Shown piece by piece: positions 1-11,524 of a DNA stretch of 64,000 nucleotides (position 1 is the stretch's first letter; every line of letters begins with the position of its first letter). Source of the DNA: Linnemannia elongata (lineage: Eukaryota > Mortierellomycota > Mortierellomycetes > Mortierellales > Mortierellaceae); assembly GCA_036320915.1 (NCBI GenBank), contig JAXBDG010000008.1:2046001-2110000 (forward strand), in the 5' to 3' direction. The translations under genes and the position numbers were made by a program. Under the pieces are notes generated by a model, which did not search any database, was not told the DNA's origin, and saw only the letters and a program-made list of their open reading frames with translations.

Positions 1-2
1 TA

Positions 3-639
<637 letters not shown>

Positions 640-967
640 TGAATGAATTTCTGATCCGGGCGGGCGGAGCAACAAGACGAGAGAAACTGATCAGCGCTTT
701 TGGGGTTTCTTGGTTTTAAAAGATATGGCGGTCACACACACACGCAGGGTTGCAGAGTACAAGACGCACATATTTGTTGGTGCGCACCGTTTTGTTCACC
801 TTTTTCTTCTTTACGTTTCGCATTCGACTCTTCTTTCCCTCACACCTCTCATCTGACAGACTCCTCCCTCCTCACCCTTCGCCTCCCTCCTCCCTTTCTA
901 TCACCTTTCTTCAACACCTACACTCGACTCCCTCTCACCGGAACAGCAACAGACTTACAACATCAGG
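640..967. promoter_or_regulatory. Divergent promoter between NDUFAF7 and the GPR107-like gene
   Basis: 328 nt shared by two outward-facing genes. No TATA box is evident. Roughly 790-960 is strongly pyrimidine-rich on the plus strand and leads into the ATG at 968, the leader style seen before many genes in this window. A short CA repeat lies near 730-745. Function is inferred from position only. Confidence 0.5.
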
Positions 968-3491
968 ATGAGACTCAAGACCGCCTCATCCCTTTTGGTG
1001 GCCACAGCCCTCGCAGCAGTGTCTTATGCCCGCCCAGAATTGATCATATCCGACGACCAACGCTCGATCGTCAACATCGGTTCCTTTGGTTTCCTCCCCG
1101 GTGCCACTCTCGATATGAAGCTTCAGGACCTCGAGGTACAACAAAATCGCCTTTTTTATATCCATGAGTGGGGCAACGAGAGACTTCAACCAAAAGACGA
1201 CGTGGCAGGATCTTACTTGTCATAGCTTGGACTCCGCACCGTCCATAGACTTCACATAAAGAATAAGGCTTGGCAAAAGATCATGTTCACCCTGCACCGG
1301 ATTCTTACTATCCACAATGGCCTCACTAACGCAGATGCTTATCGTGAATCATTACAACCACATATAGATTACAAAATACAAGGGAGACGATGGCGAGGAG
1401 ACGCGCGTTGGATTCCTTATCCAGAAAGGCCCAACGGAAGCCGATGCCGTGAATTGGGAAGAGGGATGTCTCTTGGACGACCCTATCATCAAGGAGGAAA
1501 TCGAGCAGGGGCGAAGCGAGTTCCTTCGGCTCGATGCTACAAAGACGACGTACGCTTATCAGTTCTTTCACTTGGGCGCTCAGGGTTAGGCTATCTTCGA
1601 TTGCGAGTTGGATGTTGCTTCTCCACGAAGCTAACACCGCTGGCTCGCTTGTTTCCTTCTTTCTTTTCTAGATTCGAATACCATCATGACGTTATCAAAG
1701 GAGAGGAGGAAATGTGGAATATGTTGTTCCTTAACTGCCCGCGGAGTCTGGTTTCCTTCAAGGTACCCCTAATCATCATCATCATGATGAGCGCACGGTC
1801 GATTTTGATGTATATCGCATTGGAAACAAACAGGTATTAATTATGACCCCATTTCTACATTCCAATGTTTAGTTGAAGACAACAGAGATCAACCCAGGAA
1901 ATAACTATTTGAGTGCAGGAGACATTCCTTTGCCAAAGGTCTATGGAGGAGTTGCGCTGGCGTATTTTGTGGCGAGCGGTCTTTGGGCCTACATGTTATT
2001 GAAGAAGGACACCAAGGTCTTTTGGCCTCACAAATTGATGTAAGGTTGCGCGGACCAATGATTTTTTAATTTTGCTAGATATCTACCATTAGAAAATTCT
2101 GTCTTGCAGCAACTAATTCTCCTATCACTCCACTCCACATTGCCATCCGTAGCTTCGTCCTGGCTGTGATGATTGGAATCCAAAAAACTTTTCAAGCGGT
2201 AAGAACACCCACTACTTGAAAGAATATTTGCATTTGATGTACCAAGTTATCATTGATAGCGATAATGCATACTAATAATCATCGCCATTCTTCGTGGTTA
2301 CATAGATCAAAATCAGCTACATGAGGACGGGAGTTGATGCCGAAGGATGGACCGTCATGTACTACATTTTCGCCTTGTAAGTCCTTGTCGGGAAAATGAT
2401 ACACATGCGGCGTACTTCAGGGATATAGGTCTTATACTAATCGCGTTCTTCCTTCCGCGCATTTTATCCTTAGCCTCAAGGGATCGTTGAGCATTCTTAT
2501 TATCACCTTGATCGCCTCTGGATGGATGTTGTAAGTTGACCATTTTGCTCCTGGGTAACTGTAATGGGTTCATGGCAAACGCATACTCACGGACTTGTCC
2601 ATGTCTGTTTACAAACTAGCATCAAGCCATTCTTGTCGCAAAAGGACAAGAAGATCATTCTCATCATCATTCCTCTTCAGATCATCTCCAATGTTGCCTC
2701 TACTATCCAGAATGAGACGGCTATTGGATCTATCAACTGGGAATTCTGGGTAAGCAACGAGGCGCTGGTGCCACGTGCAATTTTGCTGCACTCGTTTGTT
2801 GTTCACCGAACTGACCTGATGTTTGTTACCCTTCGATAATGATAATAGTCCCAAGTCTTCCCCTTGGTTGACCTCGTCAGTTGTGTTGTCATCTTGGGAG
2901 TTATTGTCCAGACACAGAGACACTTGAGTGAGGCCGCAGAGGCCGAGGGCAAAGGTACACATATTATAACAGATCAGTAATGCTGTGATGTCGCCCTCCT
3001 CCAGGTCAGGTATTAACACTTCATACACTACATAAACCTCTCACCATAGTGGCGGAGAACAAGACCAAGTACAAGTTGTGGGGCTCCTTCTACTTGGTGA
3101 CGGTGACTTATATCTACTTGACCAGGATATTGGTTGAGTTCATGAAGGTCGCTCTTCCCTTCCAATATGTGAATTGGTTGGTTGAGCTCTTGAACGAAGC
3201 CATCACGCTTGGTTTCTATGCTACCATCGGGTATGTTCCTTTCTCCTTGCGCAACAAAATGATGGTCATTTTGTCACATTACACAAATATGCTGTTGTAC
3301 TCACTACTTTCGATTCCGTTCAATGAACATATAGATGGAAGTTCCGACCTTACGCCAACAACCCCTACACACTGATCGACGAAGACGATCTGGACAACGA
3401 TGATATCGAGGCAGGTATTAATGGAGGTGAGACACATGGTCTTCAAACCATGTCCAGACGTGAAGGCCGTGGCGGCGAGCGCGATGAATAG
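968..3491 (+). CDS. Lung seven-transmembrane receptor family protein (GPR107/PTM1-like)
   Basis: Model of 11 exons: 968-1135, 1368-1549, 1672-1762, 1873-2039, 2153-2198, 2306-2376, 2474-2530, 2620-2749, 2849-2954, 3050-3230, 3335-3491 (451 residues). An N-terminal signal peptide (Lys/Arg then an Ala/Leu/Val core) is followed by a lumenal domain, then NYLSAGDIPLPKVYG, the junction motif just before the first membrane segment. Seven hydrophobic segments follow, with typical family stretches: EGWTVMYYI, LKGSLSILIITLIASGW and SQKDKKIILIIIPLQ. The tail is acidic and carries RREGRGGERDE. GPR107/PTM1 proteins sit in Golgi/endosomal membranes and act in trafficking; the ligand is uncertain. Intron 1 (232 nt) is the longest. 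AATAAA occurs at 3579-3584. Exon 3 joins exon 4 across a 110-nt intron, which aligns with the family better than using a micro-exon at 1792-1833. Confidence 0.85.
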
Positions 3492-3578
3492 ACAACGGAG
3501 GGCAGAGCACAGAACCGTTCAACCACCTTTTTTTTGACACGTTTAGAGATCCCAGCATTTGGTTACCTTTATCTCAAT

Positions 3579-3584
3579 AATAAA
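3579..3584 (+). terminator. Poly(A) signal of the GPR107-like gene
   Basis: AATAAA, 88 nt after the stop codon, in the 196-nt convergent gap with NUBP1. Confidence 0.5.
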
Positions 3585-3687
3585 ATTCTGTTTGTAAGTA
3601 TTTCTTGGTTGATTTCTTTTTATTGTGTTGTTTCTTGATATGGTACATAAGTCTACATCCGGTGCAAGGGGATCAGGGGGTGTCGTC

Positions 3688-5147
3688 CTAGGGCAACAGC
3701 TTCTTGATTTCTGTAGGTTTAGAATGATCAAGGGCGGAGGAAATAATTAGGAAGGTGTTAGTTTCTTTTTCGGTGATAGATGGGAGGCTTATGAAAATGA
3801 ACTAGCAAATTGTGCTTTTGAATGTGCTCTTAGTGCGCAGTACCTGTGATGATGTTTTCGTATGCCTTGGTGGCGGGCGAGTCGGGGTATTCCTCCAGGA
3901 ACGACAAACCTTGGTCGCAGGACTTGCCTATATTTGTTCACAACCGAGATGGAATATCGCTAAAGGTTAGTCACTCAACCCATCACACTGTTTGTTCCTC
4001 CACCCAGCCCTCTCATTACAAACACATGAACAGAAAAAAAAGAGACCTTACCGATACGAGGATCAAGAGGAATACTACCCAGGAACCTCACATTAGTATC
4101 CTCCGCCATCTTCTTAGCTCCTCCCGTAGTAGGCGCAAAGATCACACTCTCGCCCTTACAGCTTGGACAAACGAAACCTGCCATATTCTCGACAACTCCA
4201 ATAATCGGGATCTTGACCTTTCTACAGAAATCAATCTCCTTCCTCACATCCTGCAGAGCAACCTCCTGAGGCGTCGTAATCAAAATCGCTCCAGTAATCC
4301 CAGACTCTTTCAAATACTGCACCACCGACAAGTGCTCATCCGAAGTACCGGGCGGGGTATCGACGACCAGGTAATCCAGATCGCCCCAATCGACATCCTT
4401 CAAGAACTGTTTAATCAACCCATTCTTCTTGGGTCCCCTCCAAATAATCGCATCATCAGCCTCCTGCAGAATAAATCCAATCGACATGACGCCCAAGTTA
4501 TCGGTCACATAAACGGGGGACCACCCCGAGTTCGACTGATGGATCTGTTCGCCGTCGAGACCAAACATCTTTGGGATGGAAGGTCCACAGATATCAATGT
4601 CCATCACGCCGACTTGGGTCTCTTCGTCGTGCGAGAGGGCAAATGATAGTTGGGTGGTGAAGGAGGATTTGCCGACGCCGCCCTTTCCTGAGAGGACTAG
4701 GATCTTGTGCTTAACGGTTCCCATGCGACCGTTGATCAACGGCAGATCTAAAAGGGGTTGTAGCAGATGAGGCAAAATATGAGTATGGGGGTCGATAAGT
4801 TCTTAGTGGTCGTATTTAATCAACCAACTCCAGAACAAGAGCCATACCTGGATCGGGGCCCTTGGGTGCTGTGGCGCAGACATTTTGGTTGGGGCAGCCA
4901 TCGCAAGCACTGGCCTTTCCGGCCTGTTCACTTTCCGTTCCCTAATAAAAAAAATTGAACGCAAAAAAAACCTCTGTGTTAGTCTTTTTTGGCCAAGCAC
5001 AAGCAATGTCCTTGCTGTTCAAATGTAAACTGTTGAAGGGAAAGCGCAAGAGGAAGCGAGTAAGAAGAAGGGCAAAGAGGAATAACGGGTTCATACTGGA
5101 CAGTGTTCTGGTGCATTCTCAGGTGCTGCTGCTGCTGGAGGTGACAT
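3688..5147 (-). CDS. NUBP1: Cytosolic Fe-S cluster assembly scaffold NUBP1/Nbp35
   Basis: Five exons in transcript order: 5097-5147, 4848-4941, 4052-4747, 3844-3927, 3688-3710; 315 residues, a normal family length. All four joins keep phase. The N-terminus has Cys16, 30, 33 and 39, the CX13CX2CX5C pattern that binds the N-terminal [4Fe-4S] cluster of Nbp35. Then come the deviant P-loop [10 protein letters not shown], the Walker-B-like [12 protein letters not shown] and the CPSC bridging-cluster motif. The last exons give SCDQG and SPATKAY and end EIKKLLP. In the family, Nbp35 with Cfd1 forms the P-loop NTPase scaffold of the cytosolic CIA pathway, which is essential for nuclear and cytosolic Fe-S proteins. 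It is convergent with the GPR107-like gene. The start is the ATG immediately before SPPAAAAPE. Confidence 0.95.
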
Positions 5148-5787
5148 GGTGATGTGTGGTTGAGATGGTTGTGAAAGAGAGGAAGATAAAGAATAGAAGA
5201 CGACCTGCGCACAATAATGACTCCGAAAAAAAGGTTCATTTGTCATCTTGGAACCCCTTAAACGCCCAACTGCACCCACTCACCCTCGGAAGGAACACCA
5301 TACTATCGGCAACCACCGGAAATGGCCCTCATAGGCAAATGACTTGCGCGGACCCAAAGATCTTCCCATGATATACATTTTATTCAGAGTTTGCAACTGC
5401 ATAGGAAAAAAGAAAAGAAAAAAAAAAGCTAGAAAAAAAAAAAAAGTGAAAAAAAAGAAAAGAAAAAAAAAGGGAGACTGTTTGTGAGGCTGTGTGTCTG
5501 TTTGTGAATGTATAAAAGGTGTGAAATGCAAACTGTTTCTAAAGGACGATGTGGCTGTGTGAGGTCTTTGTCGACCCAAGCAAAGGAAATAGGGACAACA
5601 AGACAAAGACTGAAAAGTGGAAAATGAAAGAAAAAGAAAACTGAACAAACGCAAGCAACGAAGAAAAAACGAAAAAGGATTACGATACAAGTACATGCAA
5701 CGACCATGGGGGAAGACACTGATTGAGATGCAAAAAAAAAGGAACAGGTTATTATGTTTTTACAGTGATTTCCGAGTGACGCTCCGT
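5148..5787. other. Intergenic, NUBP1 promoter and 3' flank of the BET gene
   Basis: 640 nt between two minus-strand genes. The part next to 5147 should be the NUBP1 promoter. About 5405-5475 is an A/G-rich tract (pyrimidine-rich on the minus strand). Open frames here are low-complexity artefacts of that tract. No RNA gene or repeat seen. Confidence 0.5.
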
Positions 5788-8700
5788 TCAATCGCTACTG
5801 CTGCCAGAGTCACTGTCAGAGCCGGAAGAGCTGCTTCCGCTCGAGCTGGACGAGTAGCCGTCATTGGCACCAGCTTGAGATCCTATTATAGTTATACGCA
5901 CAGGCGAATGCAAGATATAGGTTAGCAAAGAGAGTTCAGGGTTCATATCAGCGGACATGCCACAAAGGAACACAAAAATAAGAGGCGCAATTCAACATGC
6001 AGATGATCGAAACATACCCTTGACATGTGGAGCAGGTTGCTCAAATTTCTGGAGCGTCCTCTCAAGCTCGGTGATCTTTTTGGTGGCGTCTGCCTCAGAG
6101 TATTGGACCTTGACCTTCTTAGGAGCAGGCTTCTTGCGCTTAGGAGCAGTAGTCTTTTTGACGTACTCGTACAACTTGTAGAGGGTCTTGGGGTCCAACG
6201 AGTCCATGTCCAACTCAATCTCCTCCTGGCCACCATTCTATCGTTAAACACATTGTCGGACCAAAAAAGTGTCAGTTCGCTGCACCTAAACCACTCGAAC
6301 TGCTTTGCCAACGGCGGAAAAATAAGAGGATCGTAGAAATGGCAACTTACATCGCGAAGGTGAGGCATTCTGCTGTGAATGATCTGAACAACATTGGCAA
6401 GCTTGTCGCCCTCAAAGTTATTGATACTATCGCTGAGTTCTTTCTTCTGCTCAAACGTGATCATGGGGACGTCCTCCTCGCTGCTGCTGCTACTTCCACT
6501 GCTGCTGCTGTACACAGGGCGTGACCTCTTGGGCGGCGCTTTTTTCTTTTCGGGAGCAGGGGCTTTTGCTGGAGCTGGCTTGGGAGGAGCCTTAGCGGGT
6601 GTCTTGGCGGCTGTCTTGGGCTTGACGGGCTTGTCCTGTGGCGCCGCCTTGACTGGAGCCTTCTTCTCAACCTTTTCCTTCTTCTTGGTAGCCGCCTTCA
6701 TCAATCTGATTTTCTCCGACAAAGTCTTCAAGTGTCTCTCCATCTCGGCAATCTTGTCATCTATTGTCAAAATAACATAAACGCGTGTTCGATTAGTTAC
6801 ACTCCTAGAATCGCAAAAAGTCAACCAGCGATCAAAATGAGAGGACCAGTGCTGATTCTTACCTGACGAATCATCCTCAGACTCAGACTCTTCTTGCTTT
6901 GGCTCTTCGACAACTGGTGGGGGAGTGGGTGGTGGAGGACGCTCAGCCCACTTGGTGTTGAACAGAGTCTCCATACGACGACCCATCAGATGGACTGGTG
7001 TGCCTGGAGGGTTAAACTTGAAACAGTTCCAGAGAATCAGGCGGACGTCGGCCTCGAACTGGGCTGCATTCTCGTACTCATCCTCCTCCAGCTTCGTCTT
7101 CACAGTCCCAAGGTCCATGGGGTTCTTAATGACCTTGGGATAGTCGGGAATGTTAAGAGCGACATAATCGACAGGTTCCATAAAGGGGAACATGAACTCC
7201 GCATGGACCTTCTTGGCAAACTCGCGCAAGATTGCTTGACAGTACCGCAACTGAGGGTCTGCCTTCCACTTGGCAGTCCCCTTCTTTTTGACAGCAATCG
7301 CGGTGGGGATCTCCTTAGAAGGAGCGTGGATATCACGCTTGGGTCGACGTTCCTCTGAAGCAGCTCTGGAGAGAGTAAAAGCAGATGGCACAAAGTCCGG
7401 TTGTGGCACGGCAGCAGGAGCCTGACTCTTAACATCCTCCTTCTTGACCACCTCCTTCTTGGCCTTGGCGGGAGAAGCCTTCTTCGCGCTGTCCTTATGA
7501 GTCTCTGGCGTCGCTTTGATGGTCTACGATGCGCGATAAATTACAAACATGTCAAAAACCAGGTCCCGAAAACATCAAGTCTACAAACGTTATAACCATC
7601 AAAATGGATGGCGATCGAAAAAAAAGAGTCAAAGAAATTAAGCCTACCTCTTTGGGCATGTATCTCAATGAGCTCGTGAATGCCGATTCCAAGTTCGAAG
7701 CAAAAATAGCAATAGGCGACTCCCGACCGTTGTACAGGTAGCAGTTGGCAAAAATGAGGTTCACATCCTGAACGAAGTCGTCCACAGTGTCGTATTCCAG
7801 GTTGTTCAACTTCCGCTCGACAGTCGAAAGATCCATGGGATTCTTGACCACAGTAGGATAGTCGGGGATCCTGAGGGCAACTGGATCGACTGGCTGCAAA
7901 AACGCACCAGCATCCCGATGGCGTTTGAGCTGTTTAATGATCGCCGTACAGTACTTGAGCTGTTCCCGAGTCATGGACGACTTGCGAGCTCCGTTTAATG
8001 CAGGGTTCACAGGAGTTGCGGGAGTTGCGGGTGTAGCAGGTGTGACGGGTGTAGCAGGAGTTGCAGGAGTTGCAGTAGCCACTGGAGGAGCGATAGTCGT
8101 AGTGTCGAGCGCAGGGGGGATCGGAGGTGCTGCGAATGTGGTTGTGGGTGCTTCAGATTTGACAGGTGTGGGTTCCGGGTTTGACGTAGAGACTGAAGGA
8201 GCGACAGGATCTGCGATGGGTTGGGCAGGCTGGGGAATAGGCTGTAAATGATAGTTATAAGAAACAAGAAAGGAAAGAAAGAAAAGAGGTATTATACTGT
8301 GTTAGATGATGTTGATATATGCAAGAGGAGCTAAAAGATGCCTCCTTGACCTCTGTCGTCTCGCCTCGTCATTTCTTCGACTCTCGATCAGTCTGCAGCC
8401 AATGTTTTTGGGTCGACTGACTGATTGACTAACTGACTGATCATATCAATGTCCACTCGGGAGTAAAGAAGGAAAAAGTCCCAACCTCCTGCTTCAGCAC
8501 AATGGACGGAACGATAACGATGATGACGACGATGTAGCGCAGCAAAAGGATACGTGTATTTGGCTTTTATTCACCCGCACCCGAACCCACAACAAACAGC
8601 ACCGCCTTGAACGTCCAAGCTCCTTCCAGAAACATTCACAATAGCAAACAGAACTAACCTTTGAGACTTCAGCATCTTCAGGTTTCCGTGGCTCTTGAGT

Positions 8701-9297
8701 CAGTGGTACTGGTGCCGCTGAAGAGGGAGTGGGCAGAGGCTCAAGTGGAGTCGAAGAGACACTGGGAGTGTGTGTGCTAGGAAGGTGGCTCGGGACTTTG
8801 ATGTCGCTATCTATTAACTGGTCTGCGGTGCTATGGGCTGGAGGGATGGGGAAGTCGGGGCGGCTGTGCTCGAGAGAGGGCACCAGCGAAGGGTAGTCTG
8901 ATGCTGCCGAGGAAGGGACAGGTGCTGTGATTGAGGGCGAGAAGGGAACGTGATCGTCGTCTTCAGCCTTGAGCCGCTTTAATGATCCTTCCTCAGGGAT
9001 GTGAGCCACGTCGAGACTAGTTTGTGCATCGCTGGTTGTTGGGAGGCGGCAAAGGAAAAAAGATGAATGTGTATGAACATGGGAGTGAGGAGCGGTTAAT
9101 ACAAAAGAACTATGAAATATTAACCTCAAAAAAGAAGCAGTGATATAAAAAAGAAAAAAAGTAAAAAATGGTGGCAACAAGATGAGAAGAGAACTACATC
9201 AAGAGATCGTTGTATGTGTTTACCCATTGAGTTCTCCGTTCAGACTGGCGTGGTCCTCCAGGGGTCGCTTCTTGACCTCGTCGCCATTGGACATCAT
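5788..9297 (-). CDS. BET-family double bromodomain protein (Bdf1/BRD-like)
   Basis: Seven exons in transcript order: 9224-9297, 8659-9031, 7648-8241, 6863-7523, 6351-6760, 6018-6237, 5788-5882; 808 residues with consistent phase. Order of parts: a Pro/Ser-rich N-terminus with a run of ATP-type triplets; bromodomain 1 (about 240-347) with YPTVVKNPMDL and the acetyl-lysine-binding NCYLYN; bromodomain 2 (about 432-542) with YPKVIKNPMDL and NCFKFN; a coiled coil starting MERHLKTLSEKI; a Lys/Ala/Pro-rich linker; a Ser/Glu tract; an NET domain (about 655-735) with FEQKKELSDSI; and a Ser/Asp tail. BET proteins read acetylated H4 and recruit the transcription machinery. Both key Asn residues are present, so both pockets should bind. 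No kinase or other extra domain is seen. Confidence 0.95.
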
Positions 9298-9822
9298 ACT
9301 GACTGTTGTGTGTGTGATTGTTATTGTTGTTTATGTACGTGTGCTACTTGTATAAGCGTGTGTCTGTTTTTGCCAGTGTGTGTGTGTGTGTATGATTGTC
9401 GAGAGCAAAGGGGCGGAGGGAGGGAAGGTGTGTTGGGTCAGCAGAAACAAGACAGGTGTCGCGTAATAATATTTTCTTTCTTTTCTGCAGAAGAGTCAAA
9501 GTATGTTTTTGAATATGTGTATGTGTGTGTTTGATTGAGGGAACAAACGGGGAGCAACAGAACAAACAAAACAAGAGAAGAGAGTACAAGTGTGTGAGTC
9601 AGAGGCACGGAGGGAGGGAGGGAAGTGAGAGCAGCTGCAAGAATGGAGGACGTCGAAGATGAAGAGTGAACAGTGTACAAGGAGGAATGAGGGAAGAATA
9701 GTCCTATGTGTAGTAGAAAAATAGTAGTGTTTGAGGGTGCTGCTGTAGGAAGGAAGGGAGAGAGTGTGAAGAAGAGAAAAAATGAAAGAGAGGGAGGAGA
9801 GTAAAGAGAAAAAAGAAGAGAG

Positions 9823-9842
9823 AAAAAAAAAAAAAAAAAAAA
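9823..9842. repeat. Poly(A) run, 20 nt
   Basis: Uninterrupted A20 inside the purine-rich BET-gene leader. Confidence 0.8.
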
Positions 9843-10131
9843 GGAAAAGAGAGGCAAGTGGGCCCTCAGTAGGCATTTTTATCGGTCAGCCAATGGATGA
9901 ACGGAGGTTGAATTTTCATCTGTCATGACCCTTAAGCTATCCTTGTGACGTGGCCACCAATTTTGTCTTGGAGGAAAGAAGGCAAAAGGAACAAATGATT
10001 GAATCTTTGAAACAAACAATAGACATAAAAACGATCTTAAAATCCTGAATATCCATGCGACAGGGGCGGGGGCAAATCATATCCGCGCGAGACCAGCTGA
10101 ACAGTTGTAGAACGAACAAAGAGGGACATGG

Positions 10132-10210
10132 TTTGTCAGCATCCTTGATCTTCTCGTCTGGGGTCCTACTTTGTCAGCATCCTTGAGATCCTTCTCGTCT
10201 GGGGTCCTAC
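10132..10210. repeat. Tandem duplication, about 40-bp unit, two copies
   Basis: Copy 1 at 10132-10169 (38 bp) and copy 2 at 10170-10210 (41 bp). They start with TTTGTCAGCATCCTTGA and end with TTCTCGTCTGGGGTCCTAC, and differ by a 3-bp indel near the middle. They abut without a spacer, about 90 bp upstream of the U2AF1 TATA box. Confidence 0.9.
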
Positions 10211-10296
10211 TCGCTCAAGTGTGGGTGCCCACTCGCGGGAATTCAAGGGCCGGTCGTTTTGTTCTTTGAAACATATCACGTGGTCATGATGTGGCT

Positions 10297-10304
10297 TATA
10301 TAAA
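10297..10304 (+). promoter_or_regulatory. TATA box of U2AF1
   Basis: TATATAAA, 83 nt before the ATG, followed by GGCGCAGAGC and an A/C-rich leader. This is one of the two clearest core promoters in the window. Confidence 0.7.
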
Positions 10305-10386
10305 GGCGCAGAGCAACCCAGCTCAAGATCGCAACTTCAGCTTCGACCACACACACACTCCTCACTTTCATTCAGCAAAAGCAGCA

Positions 10387-11384
10387 TGGCGACATACCTA
10401 GCATCGATTTACGGCACAGAGAAGGACAAGTACGTCGACAACTCAACATTGCACGCGGATGGATCTCATTTCATTGGATAGCATCGAATGCATGCGATGA
10501 TAACACGCAAAAGGGACCTGCAACTAGCCCTTTTGCTTGAGAAACACGATCATACTTTTTTCATGGACTAACAACTTGCTTGTGCTTCTTTTCTTTTGCT
10601 ATTTAGGGTCAACTGTTCGTTCTACTTCAAAATTGGAGCCTGCAGACACGGTGACAGATGTTCGCGGAAACACGTTAAGCCCAACTTCTCCCAAACAATC
10701 CTCGTCCCAAACGTCTACCACAACCCCTCCCACGACGCCAACTGCTCCCTCACCAAACCCGAGATTCAGGAAGACTTTGACAACATCTATGAGGACTTTT
10801 TTGTCGAGCTGGCGAAATACGGCGAGATCGAGGAAATGCATGTCTGTGATAACATTGGCGATCATCTCGTTGGGAACATTTATGCCAGATTCAAGTATGA
10901 AGAGGATGCAGGAAACGCTGTCGAGAGTTTGAATAACCGATTCTATGCTGGACGGCCACTCTGGGCGGAACTATCTCCCGTAACAGATTTCCGTGAAGGT
11001 GCGTTCTCATTCCTCTTTATGTTAAGGATATTATCTCATTTGTCAGTTACCGTTTGATAGGTGTCTGTGATTATACCATGTTCTGATTACTAATCAACTG
11101 TTCCTATGTCTTCATTTCTTTCTTTTTACCTCACGCACACACCAACTCGATATACAGCCTGTTGTCGCCAATACGAAAACTCTGAGTGCACTCGAGGAGG
11201 GCTGTGTAATTTCATGCATCTCAAATCAGCAGATAGGAATCTGAAGCGGGAGCTCTTTGCATCTCAGAGAAACTATCAGCGTGAAAAACGGCGCGAGGAA
11301 CGAAACAGGGATCACAGCCACCACAGCTCTGTTGCTCCTGAAGACGCAGAGCACATGAACCGGGAATCCAGCCATCATGCTTAG
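10387..11384 (+). CDS. U2AF1: U2AF small subunit (U2AF35)
   Basis: Three exons, 10387-10430, 10607-10998 and 11158-11384; 220 residues. Layout is that of U2AF35: a start that reads MATYLASIYGTEKDK, a first CCCH zinc finger (CSFYFKIGACRHGDRCSRKH), a UHM/RRM-like domain with NIYARFKYEEDAGNA and YAGRPLWAELSPV, and a second CCCH finger beginning CCRQYENSECTRGG and ending in CNFMH. The tail is rich in Arg/Glu and His/Ser rather than a long RS domain, as in many fungi. Known role: recognition of the 3' splice-site AG with U2AF65 in the nucleus. AATAAA is at 11442-11447. It ends tail-to-tail with Cdt2, only 140 nt away, so the two 3' UTRs may overlap. Confidence 0.96.
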
Positions 11385-11524
11385 AACCTTTTTCTTTTGA
11401 TTTCTCGCCACCAACGAAATCCACGCACACAGCATGTAGTAAATAAAAGAAACCCAATTAAAAAGAGGATTTGGTATTGGTGTTTTGTTTTATTTTCTGA
11501 ATCAAGGGTTGAGCTTGTAGGTGA

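Larger units (their letters stand above)
9298..10386. promoter_or_regulatory. Divergent promoter region between the BET gene and U2AF1
   Basis: 1,089 nt. Roughly 9440-9860 is purine-rich on the plus strand, so it is a pyrimidine-rich leader for the BET gene, ending in an A20 run at 9823-9842. A tandem duplication at 10132-10210 and a TATA box at 10297 belong to the U2AF1 side. Open frames in this stretch come from low-complexity sequence. Confidence 0.55.

Noticed and set aside
1792..1833. Possible 42-nt micro-exon between 39- and 41-nt introns in the GPR107-like gene
   Set aside because: It keeps frame, but a single 110-nt intron (1763-1872) gives a better match to the family just before NYLSAGDIPLPK and needs no micro-introns.
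3846..4646. 266-codon plus-strand frame over NUBP1
   Set aside because: Antisense shadow of the conserved NUBP1 exon 3; the encoded peptide is Arg/His-rich noise.
9438..9876. Minus-strand frames rich in Phe, Ser and Leu
   Set aside because: Products of the pyrimidine-rich leader of the BET gene, not proteins; the same applies to 41662-42106, 43354-43836 and 61990-62463.
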